From positions 691,409 through 755,408 of the forward strand of contig NZ_GG703817.1 of the NCBI RefSeq assembly GCF_000156395.1: a DNA stretch of 64,000 nucleotides, in the 5' to 3' direction. How positions within the stretch are numbered: position 1 is the first letter of the stretch; each line of letters begins with the position of its first letter. The position numbers were made by a program, and so were the translations under genes. Below, one piece after another: positions 37,741 to 46,503 of the stretch. Source of the stretch: Providencia rustigianii DSM 4541 (GTDB lineage: Bacteria > Pseudomonadota > Gammaproteobacteria > Enterobacterales > Enterobacteriaceae). The notes beneath the pieces are model-generated. The model saw nothing but the letters and a program-made list of their open reading frames with translations. It had not been told where the DNA came from and did not search any database.

Positions 37741-38517
37741 GTGAATCATCCAACTATTTCTAATGAGTCACTCGCTTTTTCTATCATGCTAGTTTTAGTA
37801 GCGATTTTTATTAGTCATAAAGAAAAATTATCCTTAGAAAAAGACATCATCTGGAGTACTTGCCGTGCAATTGTTCAGTTATTAATTGCTGGCTATATCC
37901 TCAAATATATTTTCCATTTAGATAATAAAATTCTTACTGTCGCACTCGTTTTATTTATCTGTTTTAATGCTGCCTGGAATGCCAAGAAGAGAAGTAAATA
38001 CCTCGATAAACTATTCCCGACGGCGCTAATTGCCATTACATCTGGAACATTTATTACTTTATGTGTGCTGATTGTCACTGAAGCCATTGCTTTTACCCCT
38101 ATGCAAGTGATCCCAATTACTGGCATGATTGCAGGTAATGCGATGATTGCGGTAGGCTTATGTTTCAATAATTTAGGGCAACGATTTAATAGCCAGCAAC
38201 AACAAATTCAAGAAATGCTGAGTTTGGGAGCAACACCTAAAGTTGCTTCCGCTGCAATTATTCGCGAAAGCATTCGTGCATCATTAATTCCCACCGTAGA
38301 TTCAGCAAAAACAGTAGGAATAGTTAGTCTACCAGGGATGATGTCCGGATTAATATTTGCTGGAGTTGATCCATTAGAAGCCGTTAAATACCAAATAATG
38401 GTGACTTTCATGCTATTAGCTACCGCTAGCCTTTCAACTATTCTGGCCGGTTATCTGACCTATGTTAAATTTTATAACCAGCGTCATCAGTTACGCTTAG
38501 AAGCCTTAAATAAATAG
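37741..38517 (+). CDS. fetB: FetB, permease of an iron-export ABC transporter
   Basis: 258 residues from a GTG start, preceded by AGGAA. UPF0014 family membrane protein with about seven helices. Conserved segments are RAIVQLLIAGYILKYIF (about 43-59), GNAMIAVGLCFNNLG (about 130-145) and the cytoplasmic LSLGATPKVASAAIIRESIRASLIPTVDSAKTVGIVSLPGMMSG region, which contacts the ATPase. It is the second gene of fetAB. Confidence 0.9.
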   Translation: MNHPTISNESLAFSIMLVLVAIFISHKEKLSLEKDIIWSTCRAIVQLLIAGYILKYIFHLDNKILTVALVLFICFNAAWNAKKRSKYLDKLFPTALIAITSGTFITLCVLIVTEAIAFTPMQVIPITGMIAGNAMIAVGLCFNNLGQRFNSQQQQIQEMLSLGATPKVASAAIIRESIRASLIPTVDSAKTVGIVSLPGMMSGLIFAGVDPLEAVKYQIMVTFMLLATASLSTILAGYLTYVKFYNQRHQLRLEALNK

Positions 38518-38607
38518 TTCTCGCTACGGTTTGAAATATAAATTCAAACCGTATTTTTCTGCACTTGCTATGTAACTTTGTTATTTTATCATTTTGGAGT
38601 AAATACC

Positions 38608-39336
38608 ATGGCTATCTTATTGGAAAATAAAGTTGCTGCAATTACCGGAGCCGCTTCTGGTATAGGGCTTGAGTGTGCTAGAACACTCATTAATGCAGGT
38701 GCGACGGTAGTTCTGATTGATCGTGATGAAAATAAATTAAACCACGCTGTTGCAGAACTGGGTCAGAATGCAATTTCTCTCGTTATTGATTTAATGGACC
38801 CCATTCAAGTTAATGGAATATTAGATGCTATCCTTGAGAAAACAGGTCGTTTAGATATTTTTCATGCTAACGCAGGCGCTCATATTGGTGGTGCCATTGC
38901 TGAAGGTGATCCCGATATTTGGGATAGGATATTAAATTTAAATATTAACGCAACCTTCCGTTGTATTCGAACAGTTCTACCTTATTTTATTGAACGAAAA
39001 TCTGGCGATACTTTATTTACTAGTTCAATTGCTGGCGTAATTCCAATGGATTGGGAACCTATTTATAGCGCCTCTAAATTTGCTGTACAAACTTTTGTGC
39101 ATGCCACTCGACGCCAAGTTGCTCAGCATGGTATACGTGTTGGTGCAATATTACCCGGTCCCGTTGTAACGGCTGCACTTGATAGTTGGTCAAAAGAAAA
39201 AATTGATGCAGAACTGGCCAGTGGAAATATTATGTTGCCTATTGAAGTTGCTGAAGCGGCGCTATTTATGCTAACACGCCCAAGATATATTACTATACGC
39301 GATCTGGTTATTTTACCTAATGCTATTGACCTTTAA
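38608..39336 (+). CDS. ribitol 2-dehydrogenase-like short-chain dehydrogenase
   Basis: 242 residues from the ATG at 38608 (GGAG just upstream). Classical [11 protein letters not shown] (13-20) binds NAD, HANAG near residue 88, and YSASK the catalytic Tyr/Lys. The sequence [20 protein letters not shown] and DIFHANAG-x-IGG-x-x-AEGDPD-x-WDR closely recall Klebsiella ribitol 2-dehydrogenase (RbtD). No ribulokinase, ribitol transporter or rbt regulator is adjacent, so the gene is an orphan here and its true polyol substrate is unproven. Confidence 0.85.
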   Translation: MAILLENKVAAITGAASGIGLECARTLINAGATVVLIDRDENKLNHAVAELGQNAISLVIDLMDPIQVNGILDAILEKTGRLDIFHANAGAHIGGAIAEGDPDIWDRILNLNINATFRCIRTVLPYFIERKSGDTLFTSSIAGVIPMDWEPIYSASKFAVQTFVHATRRQVAQHGIRVGAILPGPVVTAALDSWSKEKIDAELASGNIMLPIEVAEAALFMLTRPRYITIRDLVILPNAIDL

Positions 39337-39879
39337 TAAAATATAATAGAATCCCACTCATGATTTATATATTTAAAATGGTGATAGAGATAATTAAAAA
39401 TAAATTCAAACAAATAGATTTTATTTATTTAAATTTAAAGTATAGATATTAATTAAATAAAGACACTCACTTGCTTAAATATAAAATTTCTATATTTAAA
39501 CCAAAAAGTCACTTTCTTATCTAATATTTATATTATTTTTGATAAAGCAGCAAATAGTTCATAAAAATCAACAACTTGATGCATCTTATTGATTTCATTA
39601 AAATTCCTTTAATTTCATCTATTTATGAACATGAATGACATTTTACAATATTTAATTTGGAAATTAAAAAACAAGGTTAATATTATTTATTTTATCTAAA
39701 AAGCATATTCTCTTATCTTGACGCTCAAGAATTATGATTATCCGTTAACATAATGATATACTAAGAATTATATTTACAGGGGTAATATAAAAACTAAAAT
39801 ATAAAATTATCCGACTATTTTTGACAAACTGTTTTTTTTAACTCATGTAATATTCAAAAAAACAAAAATAGGATCCAAC
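39337..39879. other. very AT-rich gene-free stretch
   Basis: 543 bases, strongly A+T-rich with many A- and T-tracts, between the SDR gene and a small hypothetical gene. No frame with family resemblance was found. Near the right end TTGACA occurs but no -10 at normal spacing. The base composition would suit H-NS binding, which is only a suggestion. Confidence 0.5.
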
Positions 39880-40170
39880 ATGACAAACATCCAACTGCTG
39901 CTGCTTGCAACTAATAATATCAAAAATAATACCGAATTAAGCCATTCTCAAGAGTCTTATGTATACCAGTATTACTATACTAATCTTGCAGAAAAACACC
40001 CTTCAGTTGAAGTTTTCATGAAGGAATTCATTAAGTTAACATCTACCGCTTTACATAGTGACCCAGAAGTAAAAATGTTAAGTTCGCAAATTTATTCCGC
40101 AATTGAATCCTACTTGGAAATTGCTCAAGCTCGCTATATTCAACGCCAAAAATTACTGAAAACAAGCTAG
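39880..40170 (+). CDS. hypothetical small helical protein
   Basis: 96 residues, not recognised. Mostly helical and polar, no signal peptide, no Cys, Tyr-rich near residues 27-35 (SYVYQYYYTNL) and ending in basic RYIQRQKLLKTS. The start has AGGAT upstream. It follows a 543-base AT-rich gap and ends before a bidirectional terminator. The composition and isolation suggest horizontal acquisition (inference). Confidence 0.68.
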   Translation: MTNIQLLLLATNNIKNNTELSHSQESYVYQYYYTNLAEKHPSVEVFMKEFIKLTSTALHSDPEVKMLSSQIYSAIESYLEIAQARYIQRQKLLKTS

Positions 40171-40188
40171 TATATCAAGCTAATATCG

Positions 40189-40216
40189 AAAATGGTCTTA
40201 CGATAAGACCATTTTA
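40189..40216. terminator. bidirectional terminator
   Basis: AATGGTCTTA (40191-40200) pairs perfectly with TAAGACCATT (40204-40213), three-base loop, with A-rich and T-rich flanks. It separates the plus-strand small gene from the convergent LacI-family gene. Confidence 0.8.
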
Positions 40217-40229
40217 TTCTGAACTTAAT

Positions 40230-41282
40230 TTAGCCACTTTGGCGAGCCTCGAATTTATATGGGAATACTATTTCTTCTTGAATATTCTCATAATTTTCTT
40301 CCGTTCCTTCCAGCCACCGCTGTAATCTTCTCGCAGTTTCTCGTGCCATTTTACTGTAATCAATACGAGCAGAAGTTAAAGATGGATGAATGTGATCACA
40401 ATTTTCTGACCCTTCTACACAGACCACCGCCAACATTTTAGGAATTTTAATTAATCTCCGCTGACATTCAAAAATGACGCCTAATGCAATCATCTCATGG
40501 CTACAAATCACCGCTTCCAATTCTGGTTGGCGAGTTAGCATTTCACTAATTGCTTGTCGACCAAAATCCATTGTCGCCACATAAGGTGTCGTAATACTCT
40601 GCTCAGCACTCAAATTGTGACTAAGCAATGCTTTATTCCAACCACTTAGTTGCTGACTTTGCATTTTGCTATCCATTTGCGCACCAATATAGCCGATACG
40701 CTGATAGCCTTTTTGCAGAAGATAGTTTGTCAGAAAATTAACCGCTTCACCGCAGTGACTTTTAATATTCAACGTAAACGGATAATTTGACTCCCCCGCA
40801 ACATTAATCACTGGAATAGCAATATTCTTTAATGTACTCAGCACAGATTCAGAATTGATAGCACCAAAAATTACCAGTGCCGCAGGGCTACTTTGCAGTA
40901 ACGTTGTCAGAACCTCTGATTCTTTTTTATGCTGGTAATCATGGCTGCCTATAACCACTTGGTAACTATTTTTATTCAATACTTCCTGCAGAGACTGCAA
41001 AAAAGCCGAACTTGCATTGTCTCTTAATGAGGGAATTAATACAGCAATTGTTCTGCTTTGCCCTGAAGCAAGAATTCCAGCCGCTAAGTTAGGAATATAG
41101 CCGAGCTCCTCAACCGCCTCATTAATTTTTTCTCTGAGCTTATCTGAAACAAGTTCTGGGGTTCTTAAGGCTCTTGAAACCGTCATTGACCCGACGCCAG
41201 CATATTTTGCTACATCTTGTAATGTCACTCTTCCAGTATTTTTTCTTTTTCGGGTTTTCTGCATGAAGTTATCTGGTTTCAT
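40230..41282 (-). CDS. LacI/GntR-type transcriptional regulator of the adjacent PTS
   Basis: 350-residue LacI-family repressor. The helix-turn-helix and hinge are RVTLQDVAKYAGVGSMTVSRAL and SDKLREKINEAVEELGYIPN (residues about 18-62). The ligand-binding domain (about 70-345) resembles gluconate/idonate-type repressors (GntR/IdnR group). A second ATG six codons in (41264) is also possible. It is divergent from a three-gene PTS operon; two palindromic operators in between make autoregulation and PTS control likely. Confidence 0.92.
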   Translation of the reverse strand: MKPDNFMQKTRKRKNTGRVTLQDVAKYAGVGSMTVSRALRTPELVSDKLREKINEAVEELGYIPNLAAGILASGQSRTIAVLIPSLRDNASSAFLQSLQEVLNKNSYQVVIGSHDYQHKKESEVLTTLLQSSPAALVIFGAINSESVLSTLKNIAIPVINVAGESNYPFTLNIKSHCGEAVNFLTNYLLQKGYQRIGYIGAQMDSKMQSQQLSGWNKALLSHNLSAEQSITTPYVATMDFGRQAISEMLTRQPELEAVICSHEMIALGVIFECQRRLIKIPKMLAVVCVEGSENCDHIHPSLTSARIDYSKMARETARRLQRWLEGTEENYENIQEEIVFPYKFEARQSG

Positions 41283-41383
41283 CTAAACTTATTAATCAAC
41301 GCCTATAACTTACCACAGGTTTAATTTGTTAATTAACCCACAAACAGCCTAAAAAGGATTTAAAGTAGGATTATTAGTCAAAA

Positions 41384-41397
41384 TGATAGCGCTATCA
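41384..41397. promoter_or_regulatory. LacI-type operator O1
   Basis: TGATAGC-GCTATCA is a perfect 14-base palindrome with a central CG, the form bound by LacI-family dimers. It lies between the divergent regulator and PTS genes. Confidence 0.75.
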
Positions 41398-41418
41398 CGA
41401 AAATGAACAATTCAGCTA

Positions 41419-41430
41419 GATAGCGCTACC
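41419..41430. promoter_or_regulatory. LacI-type operator O2
   Basis: GATAGC-GCTACC repeats the core of O1 with one base breaking symmetry, centred 34 bases (about three helical turns) from O1, a spacing that lets two dimers bind the same DNA face. Confidence 0.65.
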
Positions 41431-41503
41431 ATAGATCACTACTATTCATGCAACTAATAAAATATCTAATATAAATTGTTATTTTTTACCAGGAGCCAAG
41501 CCA

Positions 41504-41950
41504 ATGCTAACAACATTACTCACCCCGAATGTGATTCAGGTGGTTGAAAGCGCCACCGACTGGCGTGACGCGATTAAAATCGCCTGTAACCCATTAATTA
41601 ATAATAAATTCATCGAACCTCGCTATATTGATGCAATCATTCAATCTCATGAAAAAATTGGCCCTTACTATGTATTAGGTCCAGGAATTGCGATGCCTCA
41701 TGCCCGCCCTGAAGATGGCGTCAACCAACTTTCTCTGGGCTTAACCGTACTCAAGCAAGGTGTAGAATTTGGTTCAGAGGGCAACGACCCTATTAAATTA
41801 TTGATTGTTCTTGCCGCAACAGATAGTAATAGCCATATTGGTGCTATTGCAAAATTGGCTGAACTATTTGATAACCAAGAAGATATTGATAGCATCATGC
41901 AGTCAGAAAACGTAGATGACATCCTTCAAATCATCGCTAAATATAAATAA
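41504..41950 (+). CDS. PTS EIIA component, ascorbate (UlaC/SgaA) type
   Basis: 148 residues, mannitol/fructose-type EIIA fold. The phospho-accepting His is H66 in GPGIAMPHARPEDGV. It accepts phosphate from HPr and passes it to the EIIB encoded next (21 bases downstream). CAGGAG precedes the ATG. It is the first gene of an EIIA-EIIB-EIIC operon divergent from a LacI-family gene. Confidence 0.9.
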   Translation: MLTTLLTPNVIQVVESATDWRDAIKIACNPLINNKFIEPRYIDAIIQSHEKIGPYYVLGPGIAMPHARPEDGVNQLSLGLTVLKQGVEFGSEGNDPIKLLIVLAATDSNSHIGAIAKLAELFDNQEDIDSIMQSENVDDILQIIAKYK

Positions 41951-41971
41951 TTCAGTAACAAGGTAAATATT

Positions 41972-42259
41972 ATGAAAATCACTGTTGTTTGTGGAAATGG
42001 TTTAGGTACAAGTCTGATGATGGAAATGAGCATCAAGACAATTTTGAAAGATCTTCAAGTCACGGCTGATGTTGACCACGTTGACTTAGGTTCTGCTAAA
42101 GGCACTGTGAGTGATATTTTCGTTGGAACAACTGATATTGCGGAGCAATTAGTCGCTCAACAAGTTGGCGGTGAAATTGTTGCTTTAGCAAACATGATCG
42201 ACAAAGTCGCGATGAAAGAGCGTCTGAGCGCTGCTTTACAAAAACTCGGCGCGCTGTAA
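41972..42259 (+). CDS. PTS EIIB component, ascorbate (UlaB) type
   Basis: 95 residues. The phospho-Cys is C7 in VVCGNGLGTSLMMEM, the P-loop of lactose/ascorbate-type EIIB domains. It passes phosphate to the sugar as it crosses the EIIC channel. Between EIIA and EIIC genes with short gaps. Confidence 0.9.
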   Translation: MKITVVCGNGLGTSLMMEMSIKTILKDLQVTADVDHVDLGSAKGTVSDIFVGTTDIAEQLVAQQVGGEIVALANMIDKVAMKERLSAALQKLGAL

Positions 42260-42274
42260 CCAACCGGAGGCTAC

Positions 42275-43531
42275 ATGGAATTCTTTCGTTTTCTGATGCA
42301 AGATGTCCTATCCGAACCGGCAGTTCTGGTCGGTCTGATAGCGCTAATTGGCTTAATTGCTCAAAAAAAACCTGTCACTGAATGCATCAAAGGCACCATC
42401 AAAACCATTATGGGTTTTGTGATTTTAGGTGCAGGTGCTGGTTTAGTCGTCAGCTCGTTAGGTGATTTTTCGGCGATTTTCCAACACGCGTTTGGTATCA
42501 ACGGTGTCGTACCAAATAACGAAGCTATTGTGTCTATTGCACAAAAAAGCTTTGGTCGTGAAATGGCGATGATTATGTTTTTTGCGATGTTAATCAATAT
42601 CTTGATTGCACGCTTAACACCATGGAAATTCATCTTCTTAACAGGTCACCATACTTTATTTATGTCGATGATGATTGCAGTGATCTTATCGACAGCTGGT
42701 ATGGAAGGAACCATGTTAGTGGCAGTCGGTTCACTGATCGTCGGCTTCTGTATGGTATTTTTCCCTGCCATTGCACATCCATACATGAAGAAAGTGACTG
42801 GCTCCGATGACGTGGCAATTGGCCACTTCTCTACTATTTCCTATGTTTTAGCAGGTTTTATCGGTAGTAAATTTGGTAATAAAGAACATTCAACAGAAGA
42901 TATGAATGTACCAAAAAGCTTGTTATTCCTGCGTGATACACCCGTCGCTATTTCTTTCACTATGTTCATTATTTTCATCATTACCTGCTTATTTGCAGGG
43001 GGTGATTATGTTCGTGAAGTCAGTGGTGGCAAAAACTGGTTTATGTTCTCCTTGATGCAATCCATTACCTTCGCTGCGGGTGTCTATATTATCCTGCAAG
43101 GTGTACGTATGGTTATTGCTGAGATCGTACCTGCATTTAAAGGTATTTCAGACAAATTAGTCCCTAATGCGAAACCCGCATTAGACTGCCCAGTAGTTTT
43201 CCCTTATGCACCAAATGCAGTTTTAGTTGGCTTCTTAAGCAGCTTTGCCGCAGGTGTATTAGGTATGTTCATTCTGTATGCATTAAATATGACCGTGATT
43301 ATTCCAGGCGTTGTTCCACACTTTTTCGTGGGTGCTGCTGCGGGGGTATTCGGTAATGCCACAGGTGGACGTCGAGGCGCAATCTTAGGTGCATTTGCTC
43401 AAGGTTTGTTAATCACATTCTTACCGGTATTCTTACTGCCAGTCCTTGGGGACATCGGTATCGCAAATACCACCTTTAGTGATGCAGACTTTGGCGCTAT
43501 CGGAATTTTATTAGGGATTATCGTTCGCTAA
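42275..43531 (+). CDS. PTS EIIC component, ascorbate (UlaA/SgaT) type
   Basis: 418-residue membrane transporter with about ten helices, UlaA family (not the glucose-type fold). Recognisable are KGTIKTIMGFVILGAGAGLVVSSL (about 39-62), LTGHHTLFMSMM, SYVLAGFIGSKFGN and GNATGGRRGAILGAFAQGLLITFLP (about 360-384). It has a GGAGG site. Family members carry ascorbate or related acids and sugars. The catabolic ula genes are not next to it, so the substrate is not assigned. Confidence 0.9.
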   Translation: MEFFRFLMQDVLSEPAVLVGLIALIGLIAQKKPVTECIKGTIKTIMGFVILGAGAGLVVSSLGDFSAIFQHAFGINGVVPNNEAIVSIAQKSFGREMAMIMFFAMLINILIARLTPWKFIFLTGHHTLFMSMMIAVILSTAGMEGTMLVAVGSLIVGFCMVFFPAIAHPYMKKVTGSDDVAIGHFSTISYVLAGFIGSKFGNKEHSTEDMNVPKSLLFLRDTPVAISFTMFIIFIITCLFAGGDYVREVSGGKNWFMFSLMQSITFAAGVYIILQGVRMVIAEIVPAFKGISDKLVPNAKPALDCPVVFPYAPNAVLVGFLSSFAAGVLGMFILYALNMTVIIPGVVPHFFVGAAAGVFGNATGGRRGAILGAFAQGLLITFLPVFLLPVLGDIGIANTTFSDADFGAIGILLGIIVR

Positions 43532-43537
43532 TCTCTC

Positions 43538-43575
43538 AACCCTCTGAACTAATCACTCGGAGGGTTTTCTTTTTC
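43538..43575 (+). terminator. Rho-independent terminator after the PTS operon
   Basis: AACCCTC (43538-43544) pairs with GAGGGTT (43560-43566), followed by TTCTTTTT. It lies seven bases after the EIIC stop. Confidence 0.85.
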
Positions 43576-43583
43576 GAACTAAT

Positions 43584-44390
43584 TTACTTTCCCAGCCAAG
43601 CACCATCCTTAAATAAGAAGTCTTGTAGTAACAGTAAATCATCAGGCGTGACATGAATGACCCCTTCTCCTGGTATATCGATCTCCGCAATCATAAATAA
43701 TGCCAATGTCGTTAATGACGGTAAGATAACAATTAACCAGTTTTTTCCTTTCGTCCCACGAATATTGTAACCAATTAAGATATTCGAACAGATAGCAAAG
43801 AATATCAGTAAGAACCACGCCGCATTTGGAATTTGATGCCGCCAACTTGCCATCGTTTTTTGCTGAGAAACATATAGATCACCAAATGCCGTCAGCACTG
43901 AGGACACAACAGGATTCGGTGACTCCTGCGCTTGCTTTACGCCGATTTCCCATAATTGCCCTTGCTTAGCCAATGATGCCATACGCCATTGATTATTTTC
44001 ATCACTCACTCCAGATCTAAAAAATTCAATACGCGCATCCAGATATTGCTGGATCAAAAGTGAAGCATCCGCTCGCTCATCACCACTGAGTAATTGCGCC
44101 CTTTGGTATGCATTACCGATAGCAATCGCTTCATTTTCTTCTGTTTGTTGGCGGTTGTTATATCCATTAATGGAGATCGATAATACAAATCCGATTAGCA
44201 AGCCAAGAAGAGAGAGTATGGCACCTAGAATGATTTTTGCTTCGTCATCCGCAATTTCTTCATGAGTGCTACGCCGTTTAAAAATATATTTACCAATATA
44301 AGCAGACGTAATTAGAAGAACAAAAGTAATTATAAACAATAAGATAGAGTCAATCGGAGAATCATTAAATAATTCAGAGAGATTAAACAT
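43584..44390 (-). CDS. DUF4239-like inner-membrane protein
   Basis: 268 residues. Two N-terminal helices (about 15-36, 52-73) with a KYIFKRRSTHEEIADDEAKIILGAI linker, a soluble helical segment of about 105 residues, and two C-terminal helices (about 183-203, 217-235). The layout and the region around ILSLLGLLIGFVLSIS fit the bestrophin-like/DUF4239 family. Function unknown. It is a single minus-strand gene. Confidence 0.7.
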   Translation of the reverse strand: MFNLSELFNDSPIDSILLFIITFVLLITSAYIGKYIFKRRSTHEEIADDEAKIILGAILSLLGLLIGFVLSISINGYNNRQQTEENEAIAIGNAYQRAQLLSGDERADASLLIQQYLDARIEFFRSGVSDENNQWRMASLAKQGQLWEIGVKQAQESPNPVVSSVLTAFGDLYVSQQKTMASWRHQIPNAAWFLLIFFAICSNILIGYNIRGTKGKNWLIVILPSLTTLALFMIAEIDIPGEGVIHVTPDDLLLLQDFLFKDGAWLGK

Positions 44391-44683
44391 AGATTAGCCT
44401 AATAAATTCATTTGCAGATATATAGCACATCCAAAGTGATAATATCTACGGGCTTTCATGTTTTACACACATTAAAGTTTTTGAATCTCACAAATATTTT
44501 CCTGCGGGAAACATTATTTGACATCTTAATTCGACTATTTGCTGATTATCTTAGTTACAGTTTGGTTTTTTCCTGCTAAATTATTTATAGATATATTTTA
44601 AATTCATTGATTTATTAATAGGTTACTTCTCTAAAATCGATAATTAGCCTTTAACTATCATATTTATCATGTTGAGGGATAAA

Positions 44684-45106
44684 ATGAAAAAATACTTATT
44701 GGGTATTAGTATTAGCATCAATATGATTCTCTTAGCTGCACTCATTATAGCTTTAGTTATGTTTTTTGATTTAAAAGCTAAAATTGATACTGTCGTTCAG
44801 CAAGTACAAGATGGTGATTACGTTACGCTAGCAACTGAAAATTTAATTCCAGAATCCCTGCAAAATCTATCGAAAATTGATATCTCTGAAAAACCTTGTG
44901 ATTATTTCTATCAGAATGTTGAGGTCTTTATTGAATATCTTAAAGATAATCCAGATATCGCTGGAGCCGAGATTTATGCAAATCAAATTGATACGTTAAA
45001 ACGAAAAATAGAAAAAACACCTTCGGTATTTCAAAATACAGCCTGTGAAAAAGGTATTTCAGCACTAAATTTTATGATTGATACAATTTCACCCACCGAA
45101 AAATAA
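44684..45106 (+). CDS. small membrane-anchored two-cysteine protein (paralogue of 18871-19269)
   Basis: 140 residues from the ATG at 44684 (GAGGGAT upstream). One N-terminal helix (about 7-28), then a coiled-coil-like stretch (KAKIDTVVQQVQDGD) and a domain with C72 and C121. The pattern CD-x4-QN-x3-F-x-EYLK-x-N ... TPS-x3-N-x2-C matches the protein at 18871-19269. Function unknown; probably a periplasmic domain held to the inner membrane. Confidence 0.75.
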   Translation: MKKYLLGISISINMILLAALIIALVMFFDLKAKIDTVVQQVQDGDYVTLATENLIPESLQNLSKIDISEKPCDYFYQNVEVFIEYLKDNPDIAGAEIYANQIDTLKRKIEKTPSVFQNTACEKGISALNFMIDTISPTEK

Positions 45107-45124
45107 TCATATATTCAATCACTC

Positions 45125-45146
45125 ATCCCCCAATAAATAGGGGGAT
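45125..45146. terminator. hairpin between convergent genes
   Basis: ATCCCCC (45125-45131) pairs with GGGGGAT (45140-45146), between the two convergent stops. There is no strong T-run on either side, so termination is possible but not sure. Confidence 0.4.
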
Positions 45147-45159
45147 CTGTAAATTATTT

Positions 45160-46362
45160 TCATGACTCAATTAAAATATCAATTTGTACCAACCACTCAT
45201 ATTCACCAATAACAGAGCGCCCATCCAACCAACGCGATAACATATCCAGCATCAACATAACGCTAACTTGCTGTTTTTCTAACTGTGTATGATACCGAGG
45301 TAGATAGCTCACTTTTTGAGCATAGCAACTATCTGGTGTATATAATGCCATGGCTAAATGGCCATCTTGATATGTTCCCAGAGCTAAACCGATGGTACAA
45401 CCTTGCTGTTTCGCAATCTTCGTTGCACTCTGTATTAGGCTGGCTAGATTCTGTTCTTCTGCCGTTTTCTCGATATAGCCATTGACTACTGGAGCATTCG
45501 CCGCATCTAATGTCCAATATAGTAAACCCGCACTAAACTGCTCACTCACTGCAACACGATGGTGTTTTTGCTCCAATTTTTTACGTACTAAAGATCCAAT
45601 TCCTTCCGTACCTTCAAAGACAAGATTATCACCAACTCCCATCTTAATTTTCTGCCATATCTCAGCCATTTCATGGCATTGTTTAGCAGGCCCAGTCAGT
45701 TTCAATTCAATAATTGGCATTGACGATCGATAACCTAAAATGCACCCATTTGGTAACGGTAAATCATCAAATTGTGCCGCAAGACTACTTTCACTTCGTC
45801 CAAAGCTGGTTAAGCGCATACAAATTGGCGGTTCAGGAAGCGACATTTTTTGACGTAAACGTGGAATAATTTGCTCGTTGACCATCACTTTAAATTCAGA
45901 TGGGACACCTGGTGTAAAAAAGAACCAGCAATCATTGATATACAAAGCAAAGCCACACGCTGTACCGACTGGATTATCAATTAATTCTGCATTCGCAGGT
46001 AACATCGCCTGTTTACGATTTGTTGCAGGCATTTCACGGCCTCTAGCCACAAAATAGCTTTCCATTACCGCTATCCATTCTGGATGCTCAACCAGAGGGA
46101 CTTTCGCTGCGATTGCGGCCGCCATTGCACTCAAATCATCACTTGTTGGACCTAACCCACCATTAACGATAACCACATCTGCATGCTGACTACGTTCTAG
46201 AAATGTTGTGACTAAACTGTCTAAATTATCTCCCACCGTCGTTCGACTGTGGAGTGGTAATCCTTGCTGAAAAAAACAATCCGCAAGCCACGCTGAATTG
46301 GTATCGATAATTTGCCCATGCAGTACTTCATCACCTGTACTTAACATTTCCACGATCAACAT
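45160..46362 (-). CDS. yfaY: CinA-like protein YfaY
   Basis: 400 residues from the ATG at 46362, where MLIVEMLSTGDEVLHGQI matches the family N-terminus; an in-frame upstream start (46395) lacks support. The N-terminal MoCF/COG1058 domain has VNGGLGPTSDDLSAMAAA (about 68-85) and the PVGTACGFA and FFTPGVPSEFKVMV motifs. The C-terminal CinA/PncC-like domain (about 245-390) is present but diverged, lacking a clear nicotinamide-nucleotide amidase Ser-Lys pattern. E. coli YfaY is very similar; its activity is uncertain. Confidence 0.9.
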   Translation of the reverse strand: MLIVEMLSTGDEVLHGQIIDTNSAWLADCFFQQGLPLHSRTTVGDNLDSLVTTFLERSQHADVVIVNGGLGPTSDDLSAMAAAIAAKVPLVEHPEWIAVMESYFVARGREMPATNRKQAMLPANAELIDNPVGTACGFALYINDCWFFFTPGVPSEFKVMVNEQIIPRLRQKMSLPEPPICMRLTSFGRSESSLAAQFDDLPLPNGCILGYRSSMPIIELKLTGPAKQCHEMAEIWQKIKMGVGDNLVFEGTEGIGSLVRKKLEQKHHRVAVSEQFSAGLLYWTLDAANAPVVNGYIEKTAEEQNLASLIQSATKIAKQQGCTIGLALGTYQDGHLAMALYTPDSCYAQKVSYLPRYHTQLEKQQVSVMLMLDMLSRWLDGRSVIGEYEWLVQIDILIES

Positions 46363-46429
46363 TTCAATGATCCTCTCTGTATTAATAACAGCCAAGAATA
46401 AGTTAGTTAATTAAGACTCTAAATAACAA

Positions 46430-46472
46430 TAAAACAAAACCCCGAGAACCAGTTTTGCTAGTGCTCGGGGTT
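46430..46472 (-). terminator. Rho-independent terminator after fabV
   Basis: AACCCCGAG (46438-46446) pairs with CTCGGGGTT (46464-46472). On the minus strand the stem ends in GGGGTTTTGTTTT. It lies about 30 bases after the fabV stop and just upstream of the yfaY start. Confidence 0.85.
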
Positions 46473-46503
46473 AATAATAGAGGAACTTAACTCTACTTAT
46501 CTA

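Noticed and set aside
37741-43531. Genomic island with integrase or attachment sites around fetAB-SDR-PTS
   Set aside because: The gene mix looks accessory but no integrase, transposase, flanking repeat or tRNA junction was seen.
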